DNA of 64,000 bases from Selaginella tamariscina (taxonomy: Eukaryota; Streptophyta; Lycopodiopsida; Selaginellales; Selaginellaceae), in contig PUQB01000600.1 of the NCBI GenBank assembly GCA_003024785.1, positions 1 to 64,000 of the forward strand, given 5' to 3'. Positions 35,842 to 46,006 of the stretch are shown piece after piece. How positions within the stretch are numbered: the first letter of the stretch is position 1; the number at the start of each line of letters is the position of its first letter. Below the pieces are notes generated by a model, which saw nothing but the letters and a program-made list of their open reading frames with translations, was not told where the DNA came from and did not search any database. The position numbers and the translations under genes are program-made.

Positions 35842-38800
35842 ATTACCTTCCTCCGGTGACCAGATTAAAAGCAATGCTTTTAGCAGTTTGGTGATTTAAT
35901 CCAAGGCAGAGTCTCTTTATGAACGGCTCCATGATATCCCCTAATGCATATAACAACCATATTAGTCTGTAATACATACACAATTCTGTGTATTTTGCAT
36001 ATATAATATAATTCTCAGTTATATAGGTATATACATAGTTATTTATTACATTAATATAGTTATAATACATCGGTTTTATATATATATATATATATGCATA
36101 TAGAGACTCTCTACACACATGTACGTATCAAATACAGTATATTTGAAGCACACGCACGCACGCACGCACGCATCAATATGATGTACTTACCGAGACTAGG
36201 GAGGCTAGAGTTCAAAGTTGACACAACAAGATCCTCATTTTGATATTCAATATGAAACTTCAAACCTGATGGAAGCCTGTCTCTCGCCACAACCCATGTC
36301 CAAAACTCTCTATATGGGAAAAAATTAAGGCTGGCAATAATAGTCTGCAATAAAATTAACTTAATATATACATTTAATAAGTCGTTATTTTAAATATATA
36401 AAATACCTGGAGCAGAAATCTTGGAAGCCAAATTGAAGTATAAAGTATAGTGAAGAAAGTATAAAAACCGATGTTGTTGGTAGTAATAGTAATAATGGTG
36501 TAAACAATAAAGACGCTACCACGAGTTGTTCCACAGAATATTCGTAACTATCTGTCCTGGTCCTTAATGGATTAAATTTCCGACCCCTGCATATAAGAGA
36601 GTTAAGTTATAGTATTATAAATGCATAATATATATATATATATTACCATAGTACGTTAATTACTAGAACTAATTAATCAGAATTTGCTAAATAATCCTGA
36701 CCTGAACATTCTCCAGAGTGCGGCAAGTAACTTGATTTGGTTACCATATAAAAACCTATTACTCGTTGAAGTAATGTAATGTGTAAGGTTGCAAGGAATA
36801 AAACATCGTCCATAAATGCACATAAAAGAGTTCCACCAAATATTATAGATAACACTGCGGTAAATTTGATTAACCATCCTGAACATAGCAACCAGTAGTA
36901 ACTCCATAATGTAGAAAATGTCTGTAAAAGACACGCACATACGTGTGTTTGTGAGTATGTTTGTGTGTGTATTTGTAATAAAGTAGTTGCTGTATGCAGG
37001 CACTTATATATACACAAACATTGCTCTCTCTCTCTCTCTATACACACACACACACCTGTATAATATTCAGGGCAGCTGTCCCTACAACTTCTGCAAGCTC
37101 ATTGTTCAATTTGAATCCAGCAGGAACTGTAAAGAGATGTCGTAAATTATATCACGAGGTGTCATTCTATATTCAGACATATCAAATGATAGAATTTTGT
37201 ATATCATGTGATGTATTAACTTTATAACTACATAATATAGTTTATTGTGTGTGTACTAACCTCCCATTAACCACACGCAACCAGTTCGAAGAACTTCGTT
37301 TGTCAAAAAGTGAGCAGTGTTCTCGATATATACCGTGATATAACTTTGGAATATGAACAAAACTGTTCCCAGTAATATTCCCAGAATCATATCCATGATT
37401 ACCTTAGACCATGAGGAATGCCTTTGTATATCAAGCCGGTGTTCGACTGCCACATTTGGATTCCCAATTCTGCAAAAGTATTAACGATAAAGTCCACACA
37501 CATACATAGATATACATAGTTCTGTCTGACCACTTACACCATCTACATATACACCTCTGTCCATGAGTTTATTATCCGTCGCTTTCTCCCTCTCTCCCTC
37601 TCCCTCCCCCCTCCTCCCTCCCCCTCCCTCCCTCCCACCCCACTCCCACTCTCTCCTCTCCCTCTCCCTAACACACACACACACACACACACACAACATA
37701 CAGCGAATATATAGAGCATACAAACTTACGGTTCAGAACGCCAGAAGAAGCTTGAAGGCCAAGAGCAAAATTCTTGAAGTCTTATTTGAAGAGAGTGAAC
37801 AGTACTGCTAACTTGGAGAATGTTCCCAGCACATGAAAACCACACTTGAGCAGCTGCAAAGTATATTCCCGCTATTACGCCTAGAATGTATCTAAATATT
37901 CTGCAAAACTTGTAGTGTGAGTGAGTGAGTGCGTGTGTCTGTGTGTGTGTGAACTTACAGAGGAGCAAATATACATCATGTGTATATGAGAAACACCGTT
38001 GCTGCATTCTGTTGTCTAGAAATTAGCACAATTCATTTGTTGAATCACCAATGTCTGCTAAAAGAGTTGATTATCATACATATACTAATAGAAAGAATGT
38101 GTGTGGATGTAACACACATATATAATACTTATATAACATACATATATAAAATATTTACATGTCTCTATATACACATACTACTAATACTTACAGTATTTGC
38201 ACCTTTCTCCTGTTTTTCAAGCTCATGTATCCAGTACGGCTTTTAATTTCAGGCCCAACTATGGAACTCTGCAGTTTATGAAGACTTGGAAAAAAATCCC
38301 ATTGCTCTAATGAGAAATGGTGGCTATCAAAACTAGGCTGCTTGTATACTATAAACTGAAAACAAAACCATATTATTGTTAAATATATACAAGTAAACAC
38401 ACAACACACACACGCTCACCTGCAGTTCTGGTTTGTAAGGTTTGCCTTCGTAATGAAAAGCTTGAAGCTTGGGAATGTTCAAGGTATTGTTTTCCCAGGA
38501 GAGTGTTAAATGTATTCTCCCTACAAACAAAAATTGTATTAAAACAAAATATAGCTAGTAATGAGATTTTATTAATATAAATACCTGTTTCTTTACTCCA
38601 ATACTCATGACTTCCATTTTTTAAGAGAGACCCCACAACACAGAGATTGCCAAATTCCTCAAGTTTCTAATTAAACATAAAACCCAGAAATTAATATACA
38701 TTGTTATGTATTTTTATACTAAAACAAGCTGAATTAAACTAGTGAACTTACTTGCAAATTGGCTGCAACTGCAGTCACCACAACAAATCCGCTGAACTCT

Positions 38801-38882
38801 TGCTTGATGAATTGGTAAACCCATACAAAATACCTTCAATATCTGCCAGATGCGCAGGCCACCATATCCTGCACACCTCCAT
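35560..38882 (-). CDS. PIG-Q / GPI1, subunit of the GPI-anchor GlcNAc transferase, 12 exons, three frame breaks
   Basis: Part of the ER complex that puts GlcNAc on phosphatidylinositol, the first step of GPI-anchor synthesis. Exons: 38752-38882, 38585-38666, 38420-38520, 38192-38355, 37730-37900, 37261-37469, 37056-37126, 36702-36921, 36407-36586, 36191-36344, 35847-35940, 35560-35650. Family marks: CRIWWP at the N-terminus, GVWLMGG-like VWLMGGVPAGFKLNNEL, TLHITLL, LAALWRMFRGRKFNPLR, DSYEYSVEQL, LLLLPTTSVF and RDRLPSGLKF, with several membrane segments. All 12 splice joins agree in phase. However, single bases appear to be missing in exon 1 (at 38832), exon 8 (the A5 run at 36750-36754) and exon 9 (the A5 run at 36463-36467); with them the length would be about 556 residues. 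Everything else is conserved, so either these are sequence errors or the gene has very recently died. Confidence 0.88.
37578..37672 (-). repeat. G-rich tract in PIG-Q intron 5
   Basis: The plus strand is CCCTC/CTCCC-rich; the sense strand of PIG-Q therefore carries many GGG and longer G runs within about 95 nt, followed by (GT)n. It lies in the intron 37470-37729. Runs of four or more GGG separated by one or two A meet the usual pattern for a G-quadruplex. Confidence 0.75.
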
Positions 38883-38971
38883 TCATAAACCCTAAAAAGG
38901 TTTTAGGGCGTTTAGGTTATATTATTAAGTTCCTCTGTTTAGGGCACGCAAATTAGGGTTCTTGTGAGAGA
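38883..38971. promoter_or_regulatory. Bidirectional promoter between PIG-Q and MERIT40-like genes
   Basis: Only 89 bp separate the two start codons, which face away from each other. The gap holds an inverted pair of telo-box-like motifs (AAACCCTAAAAAGGTTTTAGGG, read as AAACCCTAAA plus GTTTTAGGG near 38888-38909) and another AATTAGGGTT at about 38950. No TATA box is seen. Both 5' leaders must be very short, or the promoters overlap the coding starts. Confidence 0.6.
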
Positions 38972-40274
38972 ATGGCGAGTGAGAGCGAGGAGTACAGTGT
39001 GCATGGGATGGGGCACAGTCCGGAAGACATTGTATTCTGTGTGGATGCTGATTCGCAGGCGGATACGGAGCTGAAGAGTGCGGGATCGAAAGGACAGCCG
39101 CTGACGAGATTAGACGGCATCAAACAGGCATTGTTCCTCTTCGTGCATTCTAAGCTCACAATCTGTCCCAGCCATCGCTTTGCAATCGCCACAATCGGCC
39201 AATCTGCCTCCTGGGTAGCTCAATATTGCATTATCTAACTTATGTATATGTAATGTCAGTCTGTATGTGTGTGTAGGTACACAGACATGCATATAACTTG
39301 AACATATGCCACATGTTTTACCAATCTCTTTCTAGATATACCAAGTTATATATACAAATGGTTTCATGATGCTCTCTCTCTTTATTGAATTGCGTAGATA
39401 CACATATACATACATGTGTGTTCAGGCCGAGATCAGCTTGTGTATGCATTTGTGCAGTGTATTGATAGATATACATAACTACGGAATCAATCACACACAC
39501 ACACACACATATATATATACATACGTACTGTTGGTTTTACATTTGTCTTTTCGTTTTCAGCACCTGCAGCAGTTTGTGAACGACTTTGAGGCGATTAAAC
39601 CCTCCATTCAGAGTTTAAAGTCGCAAGGTAGCTATCAAATTTGCGATCTCTCCACGCTTTTCCAGCTGTTCTCCCTGCTGCTAGAGCGTCTAAACAACAG
39701 GGGAGAATCTTAAGAGTGGTAAGATGTTTAGCATATAGACATATGTTGGTGAGTATGTGTATATACTTATATACTCAACCCATATACCTGCTCATATGCT
39801 TATCAATATACGCACAACTAACCGCAGCTGTTGCCAACTTGAACGCAACTTGTACACACACGCTTTAATATCTCCGTAGTTTACACGCGCGCGCACAGAG
39901 GATATATTTGATTGAGGTGTTCCTTGTTTTGCAAACAGATACTTATCTACTGCAGGTCGGAATAATCCCGAGTTACAACCCAACGTTACCCGATAAACAA
40001 AATACAGTCACATTCGACGCATTTATTACACGACAAGCCGAGCCCCTTAAATTGTCACAGCAGGTTTACGATTGGTTTAGTGGACATTTTAGAGAGGGTT
40101 AGTGCAAACGGTTACATATACGAGAGCGGGAGTGGGCTTTCCAGAGTATTATTCCGACACATTTGTCAGCTGTTGGCTCATCCTCAACAGCGTGGCGTAC
40201 AGGACGATTCTCTGCCCAAGGATCTCTCTAAAACAGCAATCGCTTCTCCCGTGGACGGTCAGTTAGAGTCCTAA
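38972..40274 (+). CDS. MERIT40/BABAM1-like subunit of BRCA1-A / BRISC complexes, 3 exons, frame breaks
   Basis: MERIT40 is the VWA-like scaffold of the BRCA1-A (DNA repair) and BRISC K63-deubiquitinase complexes; plants have homologues. Exon 1 (38972-39214) begins MASESEEYSVHG and has the family strand PEDIVFCVDAD (compare PEKVIICLDLS) and QALFLFVHSKLTI. Exon 2 (39561-39718) has GSYQICDLSTLFQLF, matching the FNLEGLFSLI part. Exon 3 (39939-40274) has ILIYCRSE (compare ILVYSRP) and the C-terminal LLAHPQQR (compare LLAHPLQR). Splice phases agree, but the frame slips once in exon 2 (T2 at 39710-39711, one base short) and twice in exon 3 (A2 at 39961-39962, one short; T3 at 40076-40078, one extra). 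A VWA metal site is not obvious, as in the animal protein. Confidence 0.75.
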
Positions 40275-40469
40275 TTGTTATTCAACGTAATAGGTAAGGT
40301 GGATATATGTGTGTAGAACAGTATTTTCCAAAGCTAATTAAAACTTATAGAGTAGTACTAATGTTTGTGCTTATGTGTGAATTGTATTACAGGTAACCAA
40401 CAGTCTCAGTTTATGCATGGAATGTACTAAAGTATCTACACACACGCACACACAACCTGCCGGACAACT

Positions 40470-40673
40470 CTGTGTATAAAAGATTGGATTCTTCAAAGTT
40501 TGGTAAGACATCTATGTACACAATTGTTTGATTAGGACATATAACTTAGACATATATACATGCCAAGTCAAATATGGCATACATTTCTTGTCCATTTGCT
40601 GTTATTTATATTTAAATTATTTTTGACTTGACACGACTTAAATTTCTTAAAAGCACATCCTATACACAGCAAC
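40470..40673 (+). promoter_or_regulatory. Candidate UGT promoter/leader
   Basis: A TATA box (GTGTATAAAAG) lies at about 40472-40482, some 190 bp before the UGT start codon. It immediately follows the (CA)n run after the MERIT40-like gene, leaving a short intergenic space of 400 bp. Confidence 0.35.
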
Positions 40674-42055
40674 ATGCTAAACAGTTCTTGTATCTCACCC
40701 GCTATGGCTAACAGCAAGCACCATATTGTGGTGGTTCCATACCCAGCACACAGTCATATCACTCCTCTCCTCCACATATGCGAGCATCTGGTTAACTATG
40801 GTTTTCTAGTCACTTTAATCAACATAGAGAGCATCCACAAGAACCTGTCCAGCAGATGGCAATCCCGGCCTGCAAGCATTCGCTTGGAGCACATTCCGTT
40901 CCCTCTGGACATTCCCACCGGTATGACAGCGGAGAACCAAGCGAGTGCGCACGAGTGGCAAGCCGCGTGTGGAACCGTGCAAGAGAATGTGGAACTGCTG
41001 CTAAGCAAGCTCAGCCCGTCTCCGAACTGTCTCGTTGCCGACTTCGGCTGGTCCGCATGGTGTGTACCCTTCAGCAGGAAGCTTGGAATCAAATCAGTAA
41101 TATACTTCCCAGGGGCAGCCGCATGGGCCTCTCTGCACCTCCACGTGGACTTGCTGGTGAGAGAGGGAGATGCATTCCAAGACGAGTACGGAGGAGCCAG
41201 CTCGGAGAGCGACAAGGTGATAGATTACATCCCCGGAATCAACAAGCTCAGGGTCAAGGACCTCCCCGACTACATGACATGGAGGGACTTCAAGGCGCCA
41301 GTGGTAGAAAATATGGCGTGTCGAGACAGCGACTTCGTGCTGGTGAACTCTTTGGTGAAGCTGGAACCGCGCACCTTTGAAGCTCTGGGATGCAAGTACG
41401 TGGGGGTAGCACCACTGTTCTCCATGAAGAAAGAAGAAGTGCGCGTTCCTCAGAGCCTGAGGGGAGAAGACAACGCTTGCCTGGGGTGGCTCAACAACAG
41501 GGGACCAAAGTCAGTCTTGTACGTCTGCCTAGGGAGCGCGGGTTACATCTCGGAAGAGGCGTTCTCTGAGTTTTCTTCGGGTTTAGAGTCGAGTAAATGC
41601 CCGTTCTTGTGGATGGTCAGGCCGGATACTAAAGATGCACTGGGTGAGTCTCTTACCGGATTTGTAGACAGAACTCGTGACCAAGGGTTGGTTACAACGT
41701 GGGTGCCGCAGCTGGATGTTCTCTCTCACGGATCGGTCCGAGGGTTTTATCTCACTGCGGGTGGAACTCGGTACTGGAGAGTATATTGAACGGTGTACCG
41801 GTGCTAGGGTGGCCCTTTCACTCCGAACAGAGACTTAACTGCAAGATAATGGAAGAGCATGGGTTTGGCAGACGGCTTATGGATGGGAAACAAGTGAACA
41901 GGGCAGAGGTTGAGGTGAGTATTGTAGAGTTTATGGGTGAGAACGAGGCCATGGAGAGTATAAGAGCTCAGGTACGTCAGTTTAAGTCACAGTTTCGTAC
42001 TGCTGCTCTTGATTCCTCCGCTCAGTTGCAGCGTTTCATGGCTAACATTGTTTAA
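40674..42055 (+). CDS. Family 1 UDP-glycosyltransferase (plant UGT), one frame break in the PSPG box
   Basis: Transfers a sugar, probably glucose, from UDP-sugar to a small acceptor in the cytosol. Single exon of about 460 residues; two possible starts, MLNSSC at 40674 and MANSKHH at 40704. The N-terminal domain has [16 protein letters not shown] with the catalytic-type His and VADFGWSAW with an Asp. The PSPG sugar-donor box reads [16 protein letters not shown], then [16 protein letters not shown] and [11 protein letters not shown], ending in the Gln typical of UDP-glucose users. Between GF and HCGW the frame slips by one base at the T4 run 41745-41748; one more T would give [11 protein letters not shown]. 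Everything around is intact, so this may be a sequence error. GC content and codon use are much higher than nearby genes, and it has no introns. The acceptor cannot be predicted. Confidence 0.9.
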
Positions 42056-42660
42056 TAGTTAAGCATGTTAATACAGTTATATACATATATACGTGCGTGT
42101 GCGTGTGTGTAGAGAGAGAAGTCCTGTGATATGTCTCTTTATTGTGTGTGTGTATACCGATCTTCACGTATCTGTCCATCAGTAGCAGTATAGTCTATGT
42201 ACTATATTAATAAATAAAGGTTATTAATGAAGATTTACTGAATTATTTTACTCTATGTATTATTGAAAATCTAATTGTTTGCAATTGAGCTGTTTAATAA
42301 AACCATTGTCTTTTTTTTTCTTTTATTTGCATTTATTATTAAAGCTTAAATATTTAAATACTAGTACCGGTGTATATCTTCTTCAATGCAAACTGTTAGG
42401 GCATGTACTCCATATAGTACTAAGTTGAATGTGAAGGAATCTTTTTATATGTACTAACCTCTGAAAAAATAGGTTTTCATTTTCTTAGGTTTTCATTTTC
42501 TTTTAGGTCATAATCGTACTAGTAGATATTTCTTTTACATTGGGTAAGAATGTTAAAATCCAACGGTGGAAATGATTTATCTTTGTTCTTTGTTTGCATC
42601 TAGGGTTAATGTAAATGTAATAAATCCAACGGTCTAGATTGTTTATCAAGATCAACGGTT
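42056..42660 (+). other. UGT 3' region and spacer
   Basis: Contains a (GT)n/(GA)n run at 42090-42118 and polyadenylation-type AATAAATAAAGG near 42210. The rest to 42660 is AT-rich; ATCCAACGGT-like phrases recur at 42558, 42626 and 42650. No gene seen. Confidence 0.45.
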
Positions 42661-42807
42661 ATAAATGTTTCGATCGAACGGCTATGGAATCCAAGTTTCT
42701 CCCTCAACTTGGAAATTAAAATTTCTTCACTTGTTTATGGATTTTATGAAAGTTTATAAAATATGCATTGTTAACATTTTCTCTCAATCTACTTTACTTA
42801 AAACAGA

Positions 42808-45800
42808 TTTACTTGAGCAAGTGGAAAAATCAAAGAACATATATTCTTCAAGTGGAGGTAAGAAATCTCTCCCTCCCTCCCTCCTCCCTCGTTCTCTCTC
42901 ATTCTCACTTTCTTTCTTTCTCTTTCTTATTCTCACTCTCTCTCTCTCACTCTCACTCTCTTTCACTCTTTCACTCTCTCATTCCCATTCTCACTCTCAC
43001 TCTCTCTCTCTTTTTGTTTCTCTCCTCACTCTCTTTCTTTCTTTCTTTCACTCTCTCTCACTCTCTTTCTTTCTCACACTCTCTCTCTCTCTTTCTTTCT
43101 CACACACTCTCTCTCTCTCTTTCTTTCTCACACTCTCTTCACTCTCACTTTCTCTGTCTCTCACACACTCTCTCTCTAGGTCGTGGGGACAAATACCACC
43201 TATCGAGGGAGGACCAATACTTTTGAGGTGATTTTTCAAAAAGTTCAATTACTTTACCAAGCTTTGAAGCTGTCGCACGAGAGAAACATGGTTAGTTTAT
43301 CACACACACTCACCCATGTATTGATTTATGCACACACCCAGACTTTTACCATTAGCATACTTTGTTTTATGCTATCCATGTTTTACGATAGTTATTTCAG
43401 AGTTAAGGGTTACTGTAGATATTATACTTTGCGTGCCTGCATGTTTGTATGATCAGTATACTTCATATTTCTTATTCAAATGATTTACATTTGATCAGAA
43501 ATTATGGGTGTAAAAGAGATTTGCAAACGGATATGCGACTTTTTGGGGAGTATTGATGTAGACGAGGCATCTGCTAAGGCAAAGACTGACGGCCAAAGAG
43601 AGGTATGAAAAGTATTAACACAATATAAGGAGATACCTAGGCTTACGGCGAGGAGGAGACTTCTGTTTTTTGCTCATTGTGTGGCAAAGAGTGAGATGGA
43701 TAATGCAAAAGCCGCGGACATGATATTCAAACATCTCAGGACCTTGTAAAACCTTCAAAACCAAGATCAAAAAGGTGGAGGGCATTAATGCGCAATCATG
43801 ATTAAAGTTTGCATATGCCAGTTCCATTGGTTACCCTGGTGAAGAATTTCTTGAGCTGGCAAAGGTGAAGCGTCTCTACCAACTAGGCTGTGAACTTGGG
43901 ATATACAGGTAATGTTCCTCTCTCTTCTCATTGTTCCTTATGTTTCTTCCACATATGTAGGTGTATATATTGTTCATTTATAATTAATTTTTCTTTTTTA
44001 ATTGATTAGGTTTTCTAATTTCTTGATTAGCTGGAGACACAAGAATAAAGAAAAATGAAGTTTACAGCCTTCACGAGGATACCAAAGCAATGTTATTGGC
44101 TCGCATTCTACTTCCCAATATATACGTATTAGAGCTTTACTAACATTGCCGTATGTATATTATTTATTAACAAGAAATGTTATCTATATTCTACATAAGC
44201 TTGTGCATTTTCATGTCTAACTTGATAATATATAGACACACACACGCAAACACGCACTCTTGCACAGTGTATGTATGTTTAACATGCTACTAAAAGCTGT
44301 ATATTTTTCATTAGGTGAGAGTGAACGAATTTGGCAAGGTAGCTTTGGATGTTTATTTATCAGACTTATGTTAATTTATAATTATTAGAGGACTCACATG
44401 AGAAAATTCTCATATTCACTTGTTTTCTAACTTGTTATTAATGTCAAAAATATTATCTATATTGTTCTTTCTTCGTATGAAGATTTTAAGTTTAAATCTC
44501 TTACTAAAATAGAGAAATTGTGAGTGTTTATTAAACTCAGCATATAGCAGGAGCATTCAAGACTTTAACCGTTAATGGATAAATATTTTGAAGCAATAGA
44601 TATTTTGGACATACATAACAAGTTAGAATGTGTGACTTTTAGATTTTTTTAAGGTTTTTCATTCGATTTTAACAAAAAAAAAACACATATGTGACTAAAT
44701 GTTAATCATGTGCTTGCACATATGTTTTTCTACAACATTAATTTTAATTTTATACATAATTAGATTACATGACTTAAGGCAAATGCATGACTTAATGTGT
44801 TTTTATATATACTTCATTGTATAACTTAGGTTATTTAACATTGGAAGGTTGAAACACACCTTATTTTTGTTTTTGCACAAGATATAATGGTTAAGAAGTG
44901 AGTAAAGGGATTTAAATATATCAAAAGCAATGAAAAGTAGACAATCAACCTAATAAAAGAATTACACAAAAGGATTACATATTTGGGACAACCCTGAGAA
45001 GAACGACTCCAACCCCTAACAGGCGACCTCTTGACTTGACCATGCCTTAATAACCCCCCCCATCTCTACAAAATAGATCCGCATTTGTGAAAATTTTAAA
45101 TTATTTTTGCCATTTGTAAACATGACGTTGCCATTTATAGACATGGGATGAGACGCAGGAAAAGCTATGGAAAACGCAGAAGAGGTATGTTATTTAGTTT
45201 AAATATTAAAAAAAGACTAACATTTTTATTTTATATATAGAACGCGAGCATTCTTGGAGTGAATTCTATTGAGGAGGTTAGATGCCGTGTGTACGAAGCT
45301 AGAAAAAGGGTTGGGAAACGTGCGTGTTCCAAGTTTGCTTATGAACTAATCGAAGAGCTGCTCAAGACGTATGGTTATGGAGCATATTTAACCCACAACC
45401 TGTGTGTGCTTGTGTGTTCCCCCTTGTATACATACACAATTCTCCATGTTTGTTTGTGTGTGTGCTTTTGTGGGTTGATAAAAATGTATATATATTAATT
45501 AAACTTGGAGTGATAAAAAAGATATTGATGCAACGAAAAAGAGCAAAAGACAACAATTTATAGCCAATTTGATCTATGGGTGCATCCTTCAAAACATTGA
45601 TGTTAAAGCATTTATTATATAATATTGTATTGTTTATTTTCTTTAAAAAAATCTAACTGTTATATAAAAATTTGTAGATGATTCACACTGAGAATGTGGA
45701 AAAGCTGTTTCAGTTTGTGGAAGAGAGTGGCAAGTTAGAGCTTTTCCACTATTGGAAGAGCTTATTAGTGTCCCTCGGTTGATTCGGTTAGGAGGTATAC

Positions 45801-45925
45801 TCTGGTATATTCTTGAGTGTATTCGTGAGGTCGTGGCAACAACAGATGTAAGTGACATAAGATATGTACCGGAGCAGTTTCGAGTAGATGAAGACAATCA
45901 TTGCTTAATCGACAATAGTTATCAG
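42808..45925 (+). CDS. Unidentified multi-exon locus (gene X)
   Basis: Probable exons by GT-AG borders and coding-like composition: end at 42857, 43180-43290, 43499-43602, about 43645-43735, about 43800-43909, 45241-45400, 45678-45925. They encode helical, charged segments such as DLLEQVEKSKNIYSSS, FEVIFQKVQLLYQALKL, GVKEICKRICDFLGSIDVD, RRRLLFFAHCVAKSEMD, EELLKTYGYG and RLIRLGGILWYILE. No known motif was recognised. The frame slips inside the exon at 45678 (T4 at 45742-45745, one base short), and stops interrupt 43603-43830, so it is either mis-sequenced or decaying. The exons might also belong to the next locus. Intron 1 is almost purely pyrimidine. Confidence 0.4.
42858..43179 (+). repeat. 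Polypyrimidine intron of gene X
   Basis: From the donor GTAAG (42858) to the acceptor TCTCTAG (43179), nearly all bases are C or T: (CTCCCTC), (TTTCTTTC), (CTCTCACTC) units with a few A. About 310 bp of continuous strand asymmetry. Confidence 0.85.
43910..45120. other. AT-rich stretch inside or between loci
   Basis: No exon could be supported here apart from weak frames near 44020-44150. A C8 run occurs at about 45052-45060. It is either a long intron of gene X or the spacer between two genes. Confidence 0.35.
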
Positions 45926-46006
45926 GTAGAGTTATTGTACATACACACAGATGTATATGTGTATATATACTAGTCTGTTTTTCTAGGGTTATAGGGCTAG
46001 GTTTGA

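Noticed and set aside
40796-41215. 139-codon antisense frame inside the UGT
   Set aside because: A shadow of the GC-rich sense coding region; no family match.
42665-43231. 188- and 152-codon Ser/Leu/His-rich frames
   Set aside because: They run through the polypyrimidine intron of gene X. Only the first part up to 42857 may be exon.
36407-45925. Programmed ribosomal frameshifting or base-insertion editing as the cause of the frame breaks
   Set aside because: The sites lack a common slippery heptamer, one goes in the opposite direction, and no such system is known for plant nuclear genes. Sequence error or ordinary indels are far simpler.
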